64,000 nt of DNA from Dasyornis broadbenti (taxonomy: Eukaryota > Chordata > Aves > Passeriformes > Dasyornithidae), in NCBI GenBank assembly GCA_013397935.1, contig VZRN01005839.1, positions 131,075 to 195,074 of the forward strand, read 5' to 3'. The notes under the pieces were generated by a model, which saw only the letters and a list, made by a program, of their open reading frames with translations, was not told the DNA's origin and ran no database searches. Positions 45,619 to 58,007 of this stretch are shown piece by piece. The stretch's first letter is position 1, and each line of letters opens with the position of its first letter. The position numbers and the translations under genes were made by a program.

Positions 45619-48600
45619 CCAAAGAGTTTAAGCAGTCAGTGCCCTCCACTCTTTATCACAACCCGCTCAGTCACGGGAAAGTTTCCCAGACCAAAGCTCT
45701 GTTGCCATATGTATGGTTTAGGAACATGCAGGAACAGCATCTGCCTCATTAGCTCCTGCTGAAGCTGTTTCATTGAATGTAAATAACACAATAGTTACTA
45801 CACTGGAGAGAAGGAGAAAAAACCTCAGGAGGTGGTTGACAATTTTGTGGTCAAGCTATTCACTTGGGATAGGAAAGGGTAAAGTTCAAGAATAACTAAC
45901 ATAGAGGGGGAACAGTTTTGACAGTGGAGAGGGATGCCTCCTGTATCAGATATGCCTCAGGATAACCTCCTGGGACATGAAGATCTATTTCAAATTTAGT
46001 GCTTCCTGCTTTGCTCTTCCTTTAAAAAAAAAAAAACAAAACAAAACAAAACAAAAAACACAAAAACCCAACTCAGAATGGGAACATTTACTTTCATGGT
46101 TGGTTGGATTTTTCCAGTACGGAAACATTTTCTGTATTCTTCCCTAGGAGAAACATTTTCACCACAAGACTGAACTTATTTTTATTGTGCACCAGTGGAC
46201 TTGATTTGCATTTGTCTCTTCTGTAAGGCCTCTGGAGCTCTTGCAAGCAATAGCAACTGATTAAACTCTATTCCTGATTCCTATCCTTCCCCTTGGCTGT
46301 TGGACTATGACTTAAAACTGATAAAATGTACTGGACAGGTTATTGTTCTCTATTCTGCTTGGCTACGCAGCTTATTTATTATTTGGTACAACTTATCTCA
46401 AGAGTACTGTGGAGATGATAAGCAGAAAGTCTGGGATTCACTCATATATCTGGGTCTGGTTCATTGCTTTCATACTCTGTTGTTCTACAGAGACATATGT
46501 AGATCCATACCAGTTCTTTATTACTTCTCCTTCTCCTTTCATTTAGGCCCTTTTTTTTCTTTTCAAAGGAATGAACTAAAAAAAAGACAAGTGGTTTTAG
46601 ATGTGTGTATTTTGGATGGTCAAGGTAAGAGCTTTATTGATAATAGATGAACAGACAATACTGACAAATACTTTTTTTTTGCAGCCCATTAAAGGAGAAG
46701 GATTTTCAGATTGGGCACACAGGGTTGTCTGCCTTTTAAAATAAATTTGCCTTACTGCATTATGTATTTGTATTTGTAATGTTTTTGTATGTCCTGTATG
46801 ATCATAGTGCAGCTCTGTTATAGAAATCTGTTCTTATGGGTCACAAGTTTATGTCATTTATGAGAACACACTATGAATTAAAGAAAATTTACTGCAGTGA
46901 TCCTGTTGAAAAATAGAAATGCACATATTAGGGATTACTTACTTGATGCCAAACACTGATCTGATATTTAAGCACAATGCAGTCAAAAACAATGCTTTGC
47001 AGACAGTGCTTTTCAATTAATGTACTGGATTTCTATTCTCAATTCCTATAGATATCTGCAGAAGCCTACTTTGAAATTCTCCATGTTAAAACATTTAAGT
47101 GAAAAAATAAAGTGCACCTTAAAGATGATACCACAAATTGTATAATAAATTCATGTGAATTTTTAGGCCAATTGCTGCTGTATAATCACAAATGATAACA
47201 ACTTTGCCAGCAGGCTGACAAGTCAAAATAAAATCACATGTTTTGAGTTAAGCTGGTTTGTCCCTCTTTGCTGTTAAGCAGCATTTTTTCTCTCCAAAAC
47301 TTACTGTTCTGGACCCTACTGTCATTAAGAAAGACCAAGAATTTTCTGTATGCTGGCTTTTGTTGCCTGATAGAGAATGCTGGAGAAGAGCTTTTTGAGT
47401 CCATGTTGGAATCCTGTGGCCCTTGGCTGGCCTGACCTCAAACCAGTTATAACATGGTGGGTTTTGCTAGGGTTTTCTTTTGGGTTTTGAGTTTCTTTAA
47501 AGCTGAAACTTTGAAGCTCAAAATCCTCAGAAGGAACAGAAAGAGAAACCTCATGCAAACAAATACCACTGATCTTTACACAGCTTTGATCTCTTATATA
47601 TCTATAGTGCCTTTCATCATGAAGAAGCCCAATAAGATTTATAAACTGCCTTCAAAGAGAAATATCTTATCCTCTGTACCACAATGTGCATACCACTGAA
47701 AACCAGTCTTCAGAGCAGATGACCTATACCACAATGTGCACACCTAGAGCATGATGCAGATTAACTGGCAGTAAGGCAATAATTAGCAAATACAGAGGAA
47801 AAACATTACTTGGCAGGATCTGCAATGCCAGAGAAAATAGTAAAGACCTCATATTTTAATGTCGTATTTATCCTAACTGGAAAGAGAGGCACTTTTAAGA
47901 GACTATGGGAAACACAAGGGGAGCCTAATAGCATGTTACTTCATCCCTGATCACTGCTTCAATCCCACTTAGCCACTATTTGCGATCAGTTGGACACTGT
48001 CTGCATTTCTGGAAGTTGCTGCCCTGTAAAGGATTTCAAGAGGAAAACATGTAAGGTCACGGCAGTGTCTGCGCACATGAGCATGCAGGCACACAAGCAC
48101 AGTGTGATGGTTGCATCCTTGGCCCCCACAGCTGTGTGTGTAGGAGAGGACTGGCTGGGCAAGCTGCTCCAGCCCTGTGCTGCCTTGGGAGCCCACGTGG
48201 CAAATGCTCGAGCCCCTCTGCTCTCCAAGACAGACAGACAGCACACGCTAAGGCAGACACGGTGGTGAACAGAGGAAAGAATGTAATCACAGGGGGCAAA
48301 CAGCCTTTTGTGAACCATTTCAAACTTCTGGGTGCAGCAACCCCTACTGCTTGGGATGGCTCAGCAAGTGTTTGTGTTACACCTGACAACGCAGGTGCCG
48401 GTTATGCCAACCTATCTTCAGGACCAGGGCTTCTGTATCTCCTCTCAGCATGCACTGGTACCCCACAAGACTTCTGCACAGAAAATTTTATAGGCACATT
48501 TCGCTCTCTCTCCTGATCTCTTCTTGAAAGTCCTGGCCTTAGGGAACCCAGCTGAAACAGCTCTTCTCCCTCCTTTCCATTAGCCAGAATCTTTGATTAA

Positions 48601-51600
48601 CTGAGCCTCTGACTGTCTGAAAATTGCAGGCACCCTTGAAGACTTTCAGGTAATTGCTATCTCTACTGCATTTCAAAGCTAAGGCTTAGGTTTCTAAGCC
48701 ATCTCCATAATGTCTGATCAATGAAGTAATCAATTAGGAATGGGAAAATGAGCTATGGTGCAGCAAGTGGAATGGCTAATGACCTATCACAGGGAAGTCT
48801 TTTAATCTCTGGCTCCTGTGACTGCACGTCAACCTGCTCCCCCAAAAAGCCGGCAGGGTCCTGGAAAGATGAAAATTACCATAAAAAAGAGAACAAATGG
48901 GTACCAGGTAAAAATCAATTAAAACTAGTGGTATTGTAACGACCGAGAGTGGGCTCAGGAAAAATTCTAAGTGTTTGTTTAACGGATGTGTGAGATTGTT
49001 TGCCCTAGTAACTGTGTCTCTGTTTGATATGTATGAGGCTCTGAATATTTTATAACAGTGATGGCTGTGTTCACTTAAAGGCAGCTGCTTAAAAAAAATT
49101 AAAATTCCAGAAAACACTTTGTCTTTCAACTCAGCATTATGTAATGTTTCAGGCTTGATACCCATTTTCTTTGAAGGCTTTTCCTACTGATAACATCAGA
49201 AGTGTCACCCAGGAAAGATGTTTCATCTGAAAAAAAAAAAAAAGAGGTTGTTGGGTCTTAAAGGTTTTGTTTTGTTTTCTTTTTTTATTCCACTGACAGA
49301 TAATGAGTGTTAATGCTTCATCTGAAAAAAAAATGATAGCTGTACTGGAAGAGTGCTAGAGAGGAGGGCACTGGGGAACACATTTGTGAGCCATCACACA
49401 AATTCTCTGAGAAGCCCAGGCAGAAATTCAGAACATCACATCTTAACAGAACATAATGTACTCCAGAAAGAGTAGAGATAATATATCCTAATGTATTCAA
49501 TATTTGCCTTTGATGTAAGCTTAAGCATTATTCCATATGTTTTACTCCATCACTATATTAATTTTGGTTGGAAGCCATCACACATTAATTATCAAATATG
49601 ACTAAGCTCCAGCTCACTCGTTTTCCTAGGTTAATTGATGTCTGCTGTGAGACAGTTACATTGCAGAATTTTGTTTGTAATAGCTGTGGCTAACATGTTA
49701 ACAGTGACTCTGCCAGATTTGCCAACCATCAGCCACAAATACAGCTCAGATGTCCAGGGAGGAGGCTGTAGAGGAAGGGAAAGACCGGAGCCTCAGCAGT
49801 GATTTTGCAGATGCATGCATGGTATCTTCTTTGAAACAAAATAGAATAAATTAAAATCCATTTTTACAGGGGGAGAATCAACTAATTTAGACCAAACATT
49901 TTATTTACTGCATGGCAATTATCTCAAGCAAATGCTTGAATAAAGAAGGCAGAAATTTATTTATAATTTTTTTCCCAGTATTACAGACCACTTCCTGACC
50001 TAATGCTTTACTTTGTTTTGAACAGCTTTTATGTGAATTTTCAAGAACATTTTAAATAATAGATGTGCCATAATTACAGCCTGTGTTTCTTATGAGAGGG
50101 GGTTTTACTATTCAGATCTTGTCATTTTAAGATCAAAAGATTTCTATTTCAGAACTCTCTTCCTTGCTGAGCTCTAGACAGACAGAATAGCTCGTGAGTT
50201 GCCAGATCTTTAGGTCTTGTAAGCTCTATTACCGTTAAACTAAAGAAATGTTCCTGAAAAATCCTTTATTACACAAGCAGCTTATTGCAGTATTGCCCAC
50301 GCTTCTTTAATAGACGAGCCTACGTTCCCTTTGAAATAACCTAGGTACCATCTTGTGTAAGTGGAACCAGAGTGTTTTTTGTCTAAAGAAAACTCTAAAA
50401 AAATTTGAACTAACTGTAGAATTTAATGTTTTTTTTTTTCTCTTTGCTTACTTAATCATGGATGTCTGCAGTTTTTTGCAATGTTTCATCACATCTTGTT
50501 GATCACCAGAGGTCCCTGAGTTACATGGTAAGAATACGTCTCTATAGTCAAGGAAACAAAGGGAAAAATGATACTTAAGATTTTCTGAAGTTGTTCTTTG
50601 TGAAGTCATCATCATAGACTAACATATAATGTTCTGTCACAAACTAGAGGTTCATAAATCTAGACTCTGTTGTATGAAAAACAACTCATCCAGTCTGTTC
50701 CATTGGCCAGATGCCCCTACCTACAAGGGGGGGAGGCAGTGCTTAGATGAGTGAGAAGGGAATATACACAGCTCCTATTTGGCTGCTCAAATTCAAGGCT
50801 AAATGAAAAAAGCAGTCTGAGTACAATAAAGGTAAAAAGCACACAAACTGCAAAAGCTTCAGACCAAATATTTTCAAGGGCAAAAATCTTTCAAGAATGA
50901 TGGGTTTTTTCCTACTATGTGTCACTTCAAATATTGTTAAGGAAACAGATTGTTTCTACGTTTAGTCTCTGACAAAAGAGACAGTTTGGGCTAGAATGGA
51001 GATGTATTTGTTCTACTTATGACCTGTTTCTAGTGATGTGCCAACCTTGAACATTTGCTTATTCCTATTACAACAGCTTCTAGCTTCACTTGAGGCTTTA
51101 ATGGAACATTTATTTAAGGGGATACCGTTGCATGAAAAAGTGGCCTGTAAGTCTTTTTTTCCTGCAGCCACATCCTTTGCCATCCCCTCAGCTCAGCTAG
51201 CAGCATCAGTACTACAGCTGAGTGACAGTTCAAGCTGAAAGATAATTTCTCCCAAAAGGATTATTTCCCAGATGCTCTGGCTCCCTGACCTAGTACATCA
51301 CAATTCCTCAGCTTGTGCTGACACAGTGTACAAGGTAGACGATGGAGACGAGTTTGGGGCAAGCAACCCATGATCTTGGTGAAGATAGATCTGGGGCGTT
51401 TTATTGTAAAAATCATGACCTTAACAAACAGGAAAACTCATTACAGTTACTTTCACATTGAGCTAAATTCTTCAGGCTTTAATCACTTTTTACCAAAACT
51501 TCTGCAGTCAGTGGAATCTCGCCAAAACACGGGCAAAGCTTGAACAATGAAATATAAAACTTTAGAAGAAGGGTAAATGGCAAGAAAGAAGGAAAGATGA

Positions 51601-54600
51601 GAATGGCAGAGATACAATAATTAATTTTTAGAATATGTTAAAAGACAAATCTGACCAAAATATTATGTAATGAACACCAGAATTTCATCTTGTAAGACAA
51701 TGTTTGGAATTAACTCCTACATTTTTTTAATTGTCCTACTGGCCATCTGTTAGCATTATTCCACTTTCCATTTAAAAAGCCATCTCATCTTTAGCAGATG
51801 TTCAGTTTGTCTACATGTATGTTTTCTAATTCATCTCAACTCTACTAATGGGCTTTATACTCTCAGAACTACAAGTTTTCTTATATTGCCTCCATAGTGA
51901 CTGTAACATCCTCTTAAAATTTGAATAGAAAGCTTCTATTAACGTCTCCTTTCTTTGAGGAAATAGTATTCAAGCATCTTCACAAAATAGCCTCTGCAGT
52001 TATCCCTAATGGGCAGTAGCTGTAAACTCAGAAATTCCTATTCATTCTGAAATATAAAATTGAAAGCCTTAACTATCTCTTCTATAGCTCTAAGTTGTCA
52101 CAAAAAGAAATGGTTGTCTATTCACAAGGTAGGGAAAATTTCAGCATGAAATATCTGACTGATACTACTTGCACTTGGAGTGAAATAGAGTTTTCCCACT
52201 ATTTCGCATCCCATATAGAAGTCAAAGTGTGTGGTTAACAGTAAAACAGATAAGGGAAATATCACACAAGGCCGTTTTGTGTCCTTTCAGCCAAACAATC
52301 ATGTAGGATGTGTGCCCCTTGTTTGGTAGGAATCATGTGCATGTCTCCCTCAATATATCTGTTAGCATTTTCTCTTCCCCACTTTTAAATTCTCTCTTAT
52401 TTTATGAAATAGTTGCACAGTTAGGGTTTGTACCCGTGACTGGTAGAAGAAATCAGAGTAGAGGCAGCTGAGGCAGGAAGGCACGAAGGCAGGGATGTTT
52501 GCAATGGCAGAGGAATGTGGATGAAATGATGACCTCAGTAAAATGAAAATTCTTAGCAGGGCAGCAGGTGAATGTGAAAGATGATGAGACTAAGGACGCT
52601 GAAGACTCACTGACATGCTAAAAAGAGAGGTGTGCAGAGATTGCTATTTCATACCAAGCTGCCTGGCCAGAGACACTGGTATGTTCCACAGAACAGCAAC
52701 ACGAGTGGGAGTCAATTATTAGGCGGTGCTACAGATTTCTGCAGAATATTGCCTCCTTGGGAGGAATATTCCACAGGATAAATTTGAACCCAGCCCCAGA
52801 AGCATTGCACTCTTCCATCATTGCTGGCTAACAATTAAGTTTTCTTTAAAACAGCTTGAGTCCAGCCATCTGCAGCGCTTAGCTTCCTTATCTTTGCTTT
52901 ATCCTTCTGCTTTCCCAAACAGACTTCGTTTTGATTGTCTCAGTAGCTAAAATAGCACAGAGCTGGCATATACAAGCTCTCTCTGCCCCCGACTTGCTAG
53001 GGGGTTTCAGCCTTCCCACTTATTTCTGGATCTGTTTTAATCTCTGCTGCCACTGCCAGCAGGGGCATGAGGGAGGTGTGCAACCTGTGCAGAGCTGGGC
53101 TGAACACTCTAAGAGAAGTGATGAGGAGAGCAATTTTAGCCATGAATATCCTAATGAAGCTCCTGTGCTGACCTTACACAATTCTGATTAAGCAAATATG
53201 CAAATGCGAAGCAGTTTGGAACTGGATTAGCATTCAAAGGTTTTTAAAAAGCTACTGTGGCTACATGCAGTGTGACCTTTAGGCCTGCTCAAATCTGCTA
53301 GAATGCAGATGAGGAAAAGGAAAGACATTATAAATACAGTAGAACTTGCAGTCACCATAAAACGTGCCACAGGAGGAAAGTAATATCCAGACCAAGGTTC
53401 TACAGCTGATCTGGTTGCGGGGCAAGAGATTATTCTGCATCATACTTGGGGGTATTTCTTCTAGTACCTTCCAAAACCAATGTTAGCTCAACAGTTGGTT
53501 TGATCATAATCCTGCAGGTTTTGAATTTTTTAAAAAGAGGAAAGCTGGTAGATAAGGAAACAAATCTGTGTCCCAACAGTGCTATAAAGATTCAGGGAGG
53601 AACAGGAAATCCAGGGCAAGGAAGAGACACGTCTCAAGGTCACGAGAGGGCCAACACTCAGGAGTCTGCTGTTTCTACCAGTTGGTGATCAGGAGGTGAG
53701 CATTAGGAGCAAAACCTTCAATTCCCTTTAATTAAAGGAAACTTGTGTAACGAGAAGCTACTCCATTGTCATTGTCAGGTGCTATGGTGGATACCTCACA
53801 ATTCAAAACCACAACCTGGGCTGTGGTTTTAAGACTGGGTATCAAGATCCACAGATGCCTGAAGGTTGTTCTAAGCTCGCATTTCTGAGAGGAGGGAAAA
53901 CCACTGGAAAGAAGTGGTTAAGAAATACTGGCCATTTACAGCGAACTGCTCCCTTTACAATTGCACACCTTATTTCTAGGGACACAGCTGTGGAAGAGAC
54001 CTCCTGGGTTCTCAAGACTCTCTGATTGCAAGAACCATGTTATATTCTTCATAAATTAGGGATTTATGCTGCTGTTCTGACTAAACCAACTGAAAATCTC
54101 TTCCAGAATGGACTTTCCTTATAACTGAGAACTCCCTTCTGATTTTTCATGTTAATGCATTTGTAGCTACATTTCACCCATTTGTTCAAAAACCTGACTT
54201 TGTTTAATTCCTTCCTAAGGCCTATGTATCAATATCTTTATTTTCTTTCACTTGGAATACTGCTTGAAAAAAATATTTTAACAATGAAAGATAATGAAAC
54301 AGGACGATACTATAAACTATATAAGATCCTCTACTGGTATAAACTGGTTTATCTTGCATGCTAATGTGTATTACCTAGAAATTTAAAAGAAACTTTTCAT
54401 GTGGGTTTTTTCAGGTTAGACAAGATAACAAATATCTGTGCTAAAATGCTATGAATACATCCATAGCAACCACACTTTTGGGTAATATTTCTGTCATTTT
54501 TTTCCTAAGAATTTTTTTAAAACAAAAACTGAACACTGAAAGAAGCAAACAAGGAAAAAGTTTTCCTATTCTGATTTCTTGATCACATTATATCCCCATG

Positions 54601-56762
54601 TCTTAATGTAGCATGTCTATATCTGTTTATTTTTGCATCAATCAACTTCTTGATTTGGAATGTATTGTCAAATATATTTGTTTGCCCAATGCATACTTGA
54701 GGTTCCAGAATATCTTTATGCAGTTGGCAGCAAAACATTATAATACATTGCTTTATTTCCTTGTTTTGGAGATAAACAATAAAGACCAAAATTTACCACA
54801 GCTCAAAATACTATAAAATGTTCACAATAATTTGAGTTACAGCTAAAAGGTATAAACTTGTTTTATATCTTAGACACAATCACTTAAGAGTTTTTGAATC
54901 TACTGATCCTTTGCATGAGGGGATTGTTTTGGAAAGGTTCAAGAACTTGTTTTTCAATAGTTTTCTAAACTGACAAAAAACAAAAATTTTGATGAAGATA
55001 ACAAGAACCCTTAAAACCAGTATCATGAAGCTATAAGGGAAAGTAGCAACAATTCTGTTTCTAATGACCATAGAACACATTCTTCCTGTGATTTAAACCC
55101 CATCAAGCTGTATTTAGAACTCAAATAATAAAAAAGCTCCATATTTCATGCTGTTTTAAAATGACAGGCTTCATATGGGCTTTGAGGCAAACTCTAAAAT
55201 AGCACAGCCTCGTTCAAAATCAGATCTAAGTCCCCTGAGAAAGCTGGCTGCTCTTTGCTTATCACAAAATGTGAAACTGAATTTTGTACCTTTACATGTA
55301 ATAACTCTTCACACAGTAAATATCCTGCTTTATTTCTGTCCAATATGAGGAATACATATTACAGCAGCAGGATAAATATGGCTGATTATCCTATGAGCCC
55401 TTCTGCTTATGCAGTCTGCAAACCAGAATCAAATGTTCCTTTCTGAAACAGCCTACACTTGAGGAAAGAAAAAAAAAATCAACAAAGCTTTATGGGACAT
55501 AATTGGGATCAATAGAAATTACTGTAATTCTGAGATATATTCAACAAGTTTTAAAACCATCCTTTAGTATTCTGTACTAAAGGCATGATTATACATTAAA
55601 TTATAGCAGATGGCGTCATGTAGAAGTATCATTTGTTAATATATTCTGCTGGGCTTACCCATCAAGGTAGTACAAATTGGCATAAATTACACTTTCTTTT
55701 GGCTTTTTGGCATGTTGATTGCATTGCACCGCGTTCTTTCACAGCTCTATTCTTACCCTCTAAACTATGACTAAAAAGTCATCTTGCATAAACTAAATTC
55801 AGGAAGAGTGAAATCTTTACATGTCAGAACTACAAATCCCAATGGCTGGCGCTAATCTCCCAGAAAAGTCCAGCCAGCTCATTTTTTCCTGAACTAGACA
55901 GTCACCCTGAAAAGGTGTAGGTTGCCAAGAACACAGACTGGGGATAGATTTAAGAGAAAAAAAATGAAAGCTAGAAGTGGAATTAGACCCAAGCAGATTG
56001 TATCCATGCAAGTAAAGAAAGATGCAGGAAAGTCAGAATTTGATCAGCGTCTGATGTCAGTGGAGGGCTGAGATGAAGATCAGAAGGGCTCTGTGCAGCA
56101 TCACTGCCATGCACTATGAGAGGTGCCTTGCTTTGTCCTTACAGCCTTGCAGAGAAGTCAGGAGTATCTCTCAGATGCCGTATTTTCCACGGGGAGGGAG
56201 GACAGCCGGGAAAACACTGTAGCCGGTATTCAGAGCAAGCAAACCTATGAATCAGTACAGCAATCTGATTTTGCCTTTATCACCTCCAGTGAGCCTGGGA
56301 AGAGTCACCCGAGGAGTAAGGCTGGCGGAAACGAAGCTGTAGCGCTGCAGTGTTCCAGCAGAGTGCAGCATCCGTATATGTAAAAATGCCTGTCTCCTCC
56401 AGCCAGCGCGTCCTGCTCCCTGTCTTACAGGGCCCGGGAATCGCACCCTTTCCCCCTCTCCATCCTTCATAGGTAAATGAACTTATCATCGAAACTGAAC
56501 ATTTACTGAAACATGAAACGGAATGATATTAAAAACGTTAAGCCAAGATTTAAGTTTACATTTTTAAAATGGGAATTACCAGCAATGAAATAATGCAGAT
56601 TCCAGAAGCAAAGTTGAACTCTCTCCATATCTCCCATTCTGCATATTGTACATCACAGACAGTATTATAACACTCATTACTGTGATGATTAAATACAGAT
56701 AGTTTAGGAATGGCTGAATCATTCAAGCCCAGTCAGGGAGTAGAACTTCAGAAGATCTTGAA
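45619..56762. other. Intergenic region; no gene supported
   Basis: About 11 kb with no recognisable gene or RNA gene. It holds an A/C-rich tract at 46024-46071 and a 14-base direct repeat (taccacaatgtgca at 47677 and 47727). Somewhat GC-richer patches lie near 48080-48400 and 56050-56470. Open frames such as 46300-46650, 48776-49165 (-) and 56123-56383 have no known domain. Confidence 0.55.
46024..46071. repeat. A/C-rich (CAAAA)n tract
   Basis: A run of A followed by CAAAA units and then looser A/C sequence. Simple repeat, similar to the tract beside the TMEM242 promoter. Confidence 0.85.
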
Positions 56763-56885
56763 CTCAGAACCACAGACTATTCTGATTTGGAAGGGATGAA
56801 TCCAGCTCTAAAGTGAATGGCTCATACAAGGATCAAACCCACGACCTTGGTATTATTAGCACCGTGCTCTGACCAGCTGGGTGGT
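56763..56885 (-). mobile_element. tRNA-Ile-derived SINE with CR1 tail (TguSINE1-like)
   Basis: On the minus strand, about 56818-56885 reads as a decayed tRNA-Ile gene. It has a 'gtgctaata' anticodon arm with anticodon AAT (56855-56857), 'ccaaggtcgtgggtttgatc' covering the variable and T arms with the pol III B box (56830-56839), and the acceptor-side end. It continues directly into a CR1-type 3' end (ccttccaaatcagaatagtc region, about 56763-56817). A tRNA-Ile head fused to a CR1 tail is the architecture of TguSINE1 of zebra finch and relatives, which uses CR1 machinery in trans. The A-box end is eroded. Confidence 0.8.
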
Positions 56886-56929
56886 GTACCTGTGTGCAAA
56901 TCCCAGTGTGGGTGTACCTGTGTGCAAAT
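56883..56929. repeat. Tandem duplication with 28-base period
   Basis: The 19-base segment ggtgtacctgtgtgcaaat occurs at 56883-56901 and again without change at 56911-56929. It adjoins the head end of the SINE, so the insertion or later slippage may have produced it. It might include a target-site duplication, but no matching copy is visible at the other end. Confidence 0.85.
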
Positions 56930-57866
56930 AAAACCCACAAGTTCCAGCAGACACACACCTGAGCAGCTTTGTTAAGCACTTCTGGGCTCTTGGCTTTTAA
57001 AAAGTGGAGTGAAAAAACAGTCTACCCATGCAAAAGCAGCTAAATTAATATGGTTCTTGAAGCCTAATCTTTTACCTTTTTTTATCATTGCAGTGTGATT
57101 CTCTCAGTAAACTAATTTAGTTCATTAATGTAAAGTACTAGAAGAAATTTGCTCATGTTGAGAGTCTGAACAGCACTGTGGCTTCTCTGCTTATCTGTGC
57201 TACTCCTTCCTGCTTGCTGTCCCTTTGTCTGAATTTATGTCTTTACAACATGATACTGCTGAACTTCATGAACAGGGTGGTGTGATTCACTACAAAGATG
57301 CTGAAAGACCAGCAAGTAGTTTGGATGTGCCAGTCACAATTCAGAGATAATTAATCTACAAGGCCGCTACCCTTGCCAAAAAGATGACAACTGTGATTAG
57401 GAGAACAAGAGCGAGCTTGGGAAGTGATGCTACATAAACAGAAGTTCTAGGGACTTCTAGAAACAACAACCATGTTTTAAGATGCTGAATTAACCTCTGA
57501 ACTTTGAGAGTGCACCAGTGACTGAGGGAGACACACCTGCTTTTCACAGATGTAATTCATAGTAATGCGTAGAAAATGGCTGAGCAGAGAACAAATTTGT
57601 GCATTTTGTGAATGGTTTGTGTGGCACTGACTATCAGACTGATCTTGTGGGTTTTGCCAGGCTGAGAAATGATAAACCATGTAATGTGGAAATGAGAATA
57701 TGGCTTAAGACATATTTCTGCTCTGTGTCTTTCTGACAAAAAAGATATTGACATGAAAAACCCTCTAAAATTAAATTACCTGTGTGGGCAACCCTTCAGC
57801 ATTCAGAAAAATAAAGATCTACATTCTTCTGGTTTATTTACAAGTCTTTCTCTCAAAGGAGAGAAA
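56930..57866. other. Intergenic; nothing recognised
   Basis: AT-rich sequence with short random-looking open frames (57356-57754 on the minus strand). No repeat or gene seen. Confidence 0.5.
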
Positions 57867-58007
57867 AAACCCAAACCAACAAAACATAAGCAAACAAACA
57901 AACAAAAAAAAACCCAAACAAAACACAATGCCTCAAAAACTCCCCACAAAAACAAATTAAAACCCCCACAAATCAAAACAAAACAACAGCAACACCCCTC
58001 CCCCCCT
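57867..58007. repeat. A/C-rich low-complexity tract ending in a C run
   Basis: About 140 bases almost without G or T, built from CAAA, AAAAC and ACCC-like units and ending in a C7 run. Compositionally like the tract at 18835-18932, including the terminal C run. Confidence 0.85.

Noticed and set aside
45392..45762. Open frames with Ser-Gln-Ser-Val and Thr-His-Ser-Leu repeats
   Set aside because: They are translations of the CAGT/CACT microsatellite.
46300..46650. 116-codon frame with aromatic-rich, membrane-like stretches
   Set aside because: T-rich DNA gives Phe/Leu/Ile-rich translations; no family recognised and no splice context.
48057..48389. Overlapping open frames on both strands in a GC-richer patch
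   Set aside because: No domain or conserved peptide; overlap on both strands points to base composition.
56818..56885. A genuine tRNA-Ile gene on the minus strand
   Set aside because: The acceptor stem and A box are eroded, the anticodon stem has mismatches, and the sequence runs straight into a CR1 tail, so it is a SINE head.
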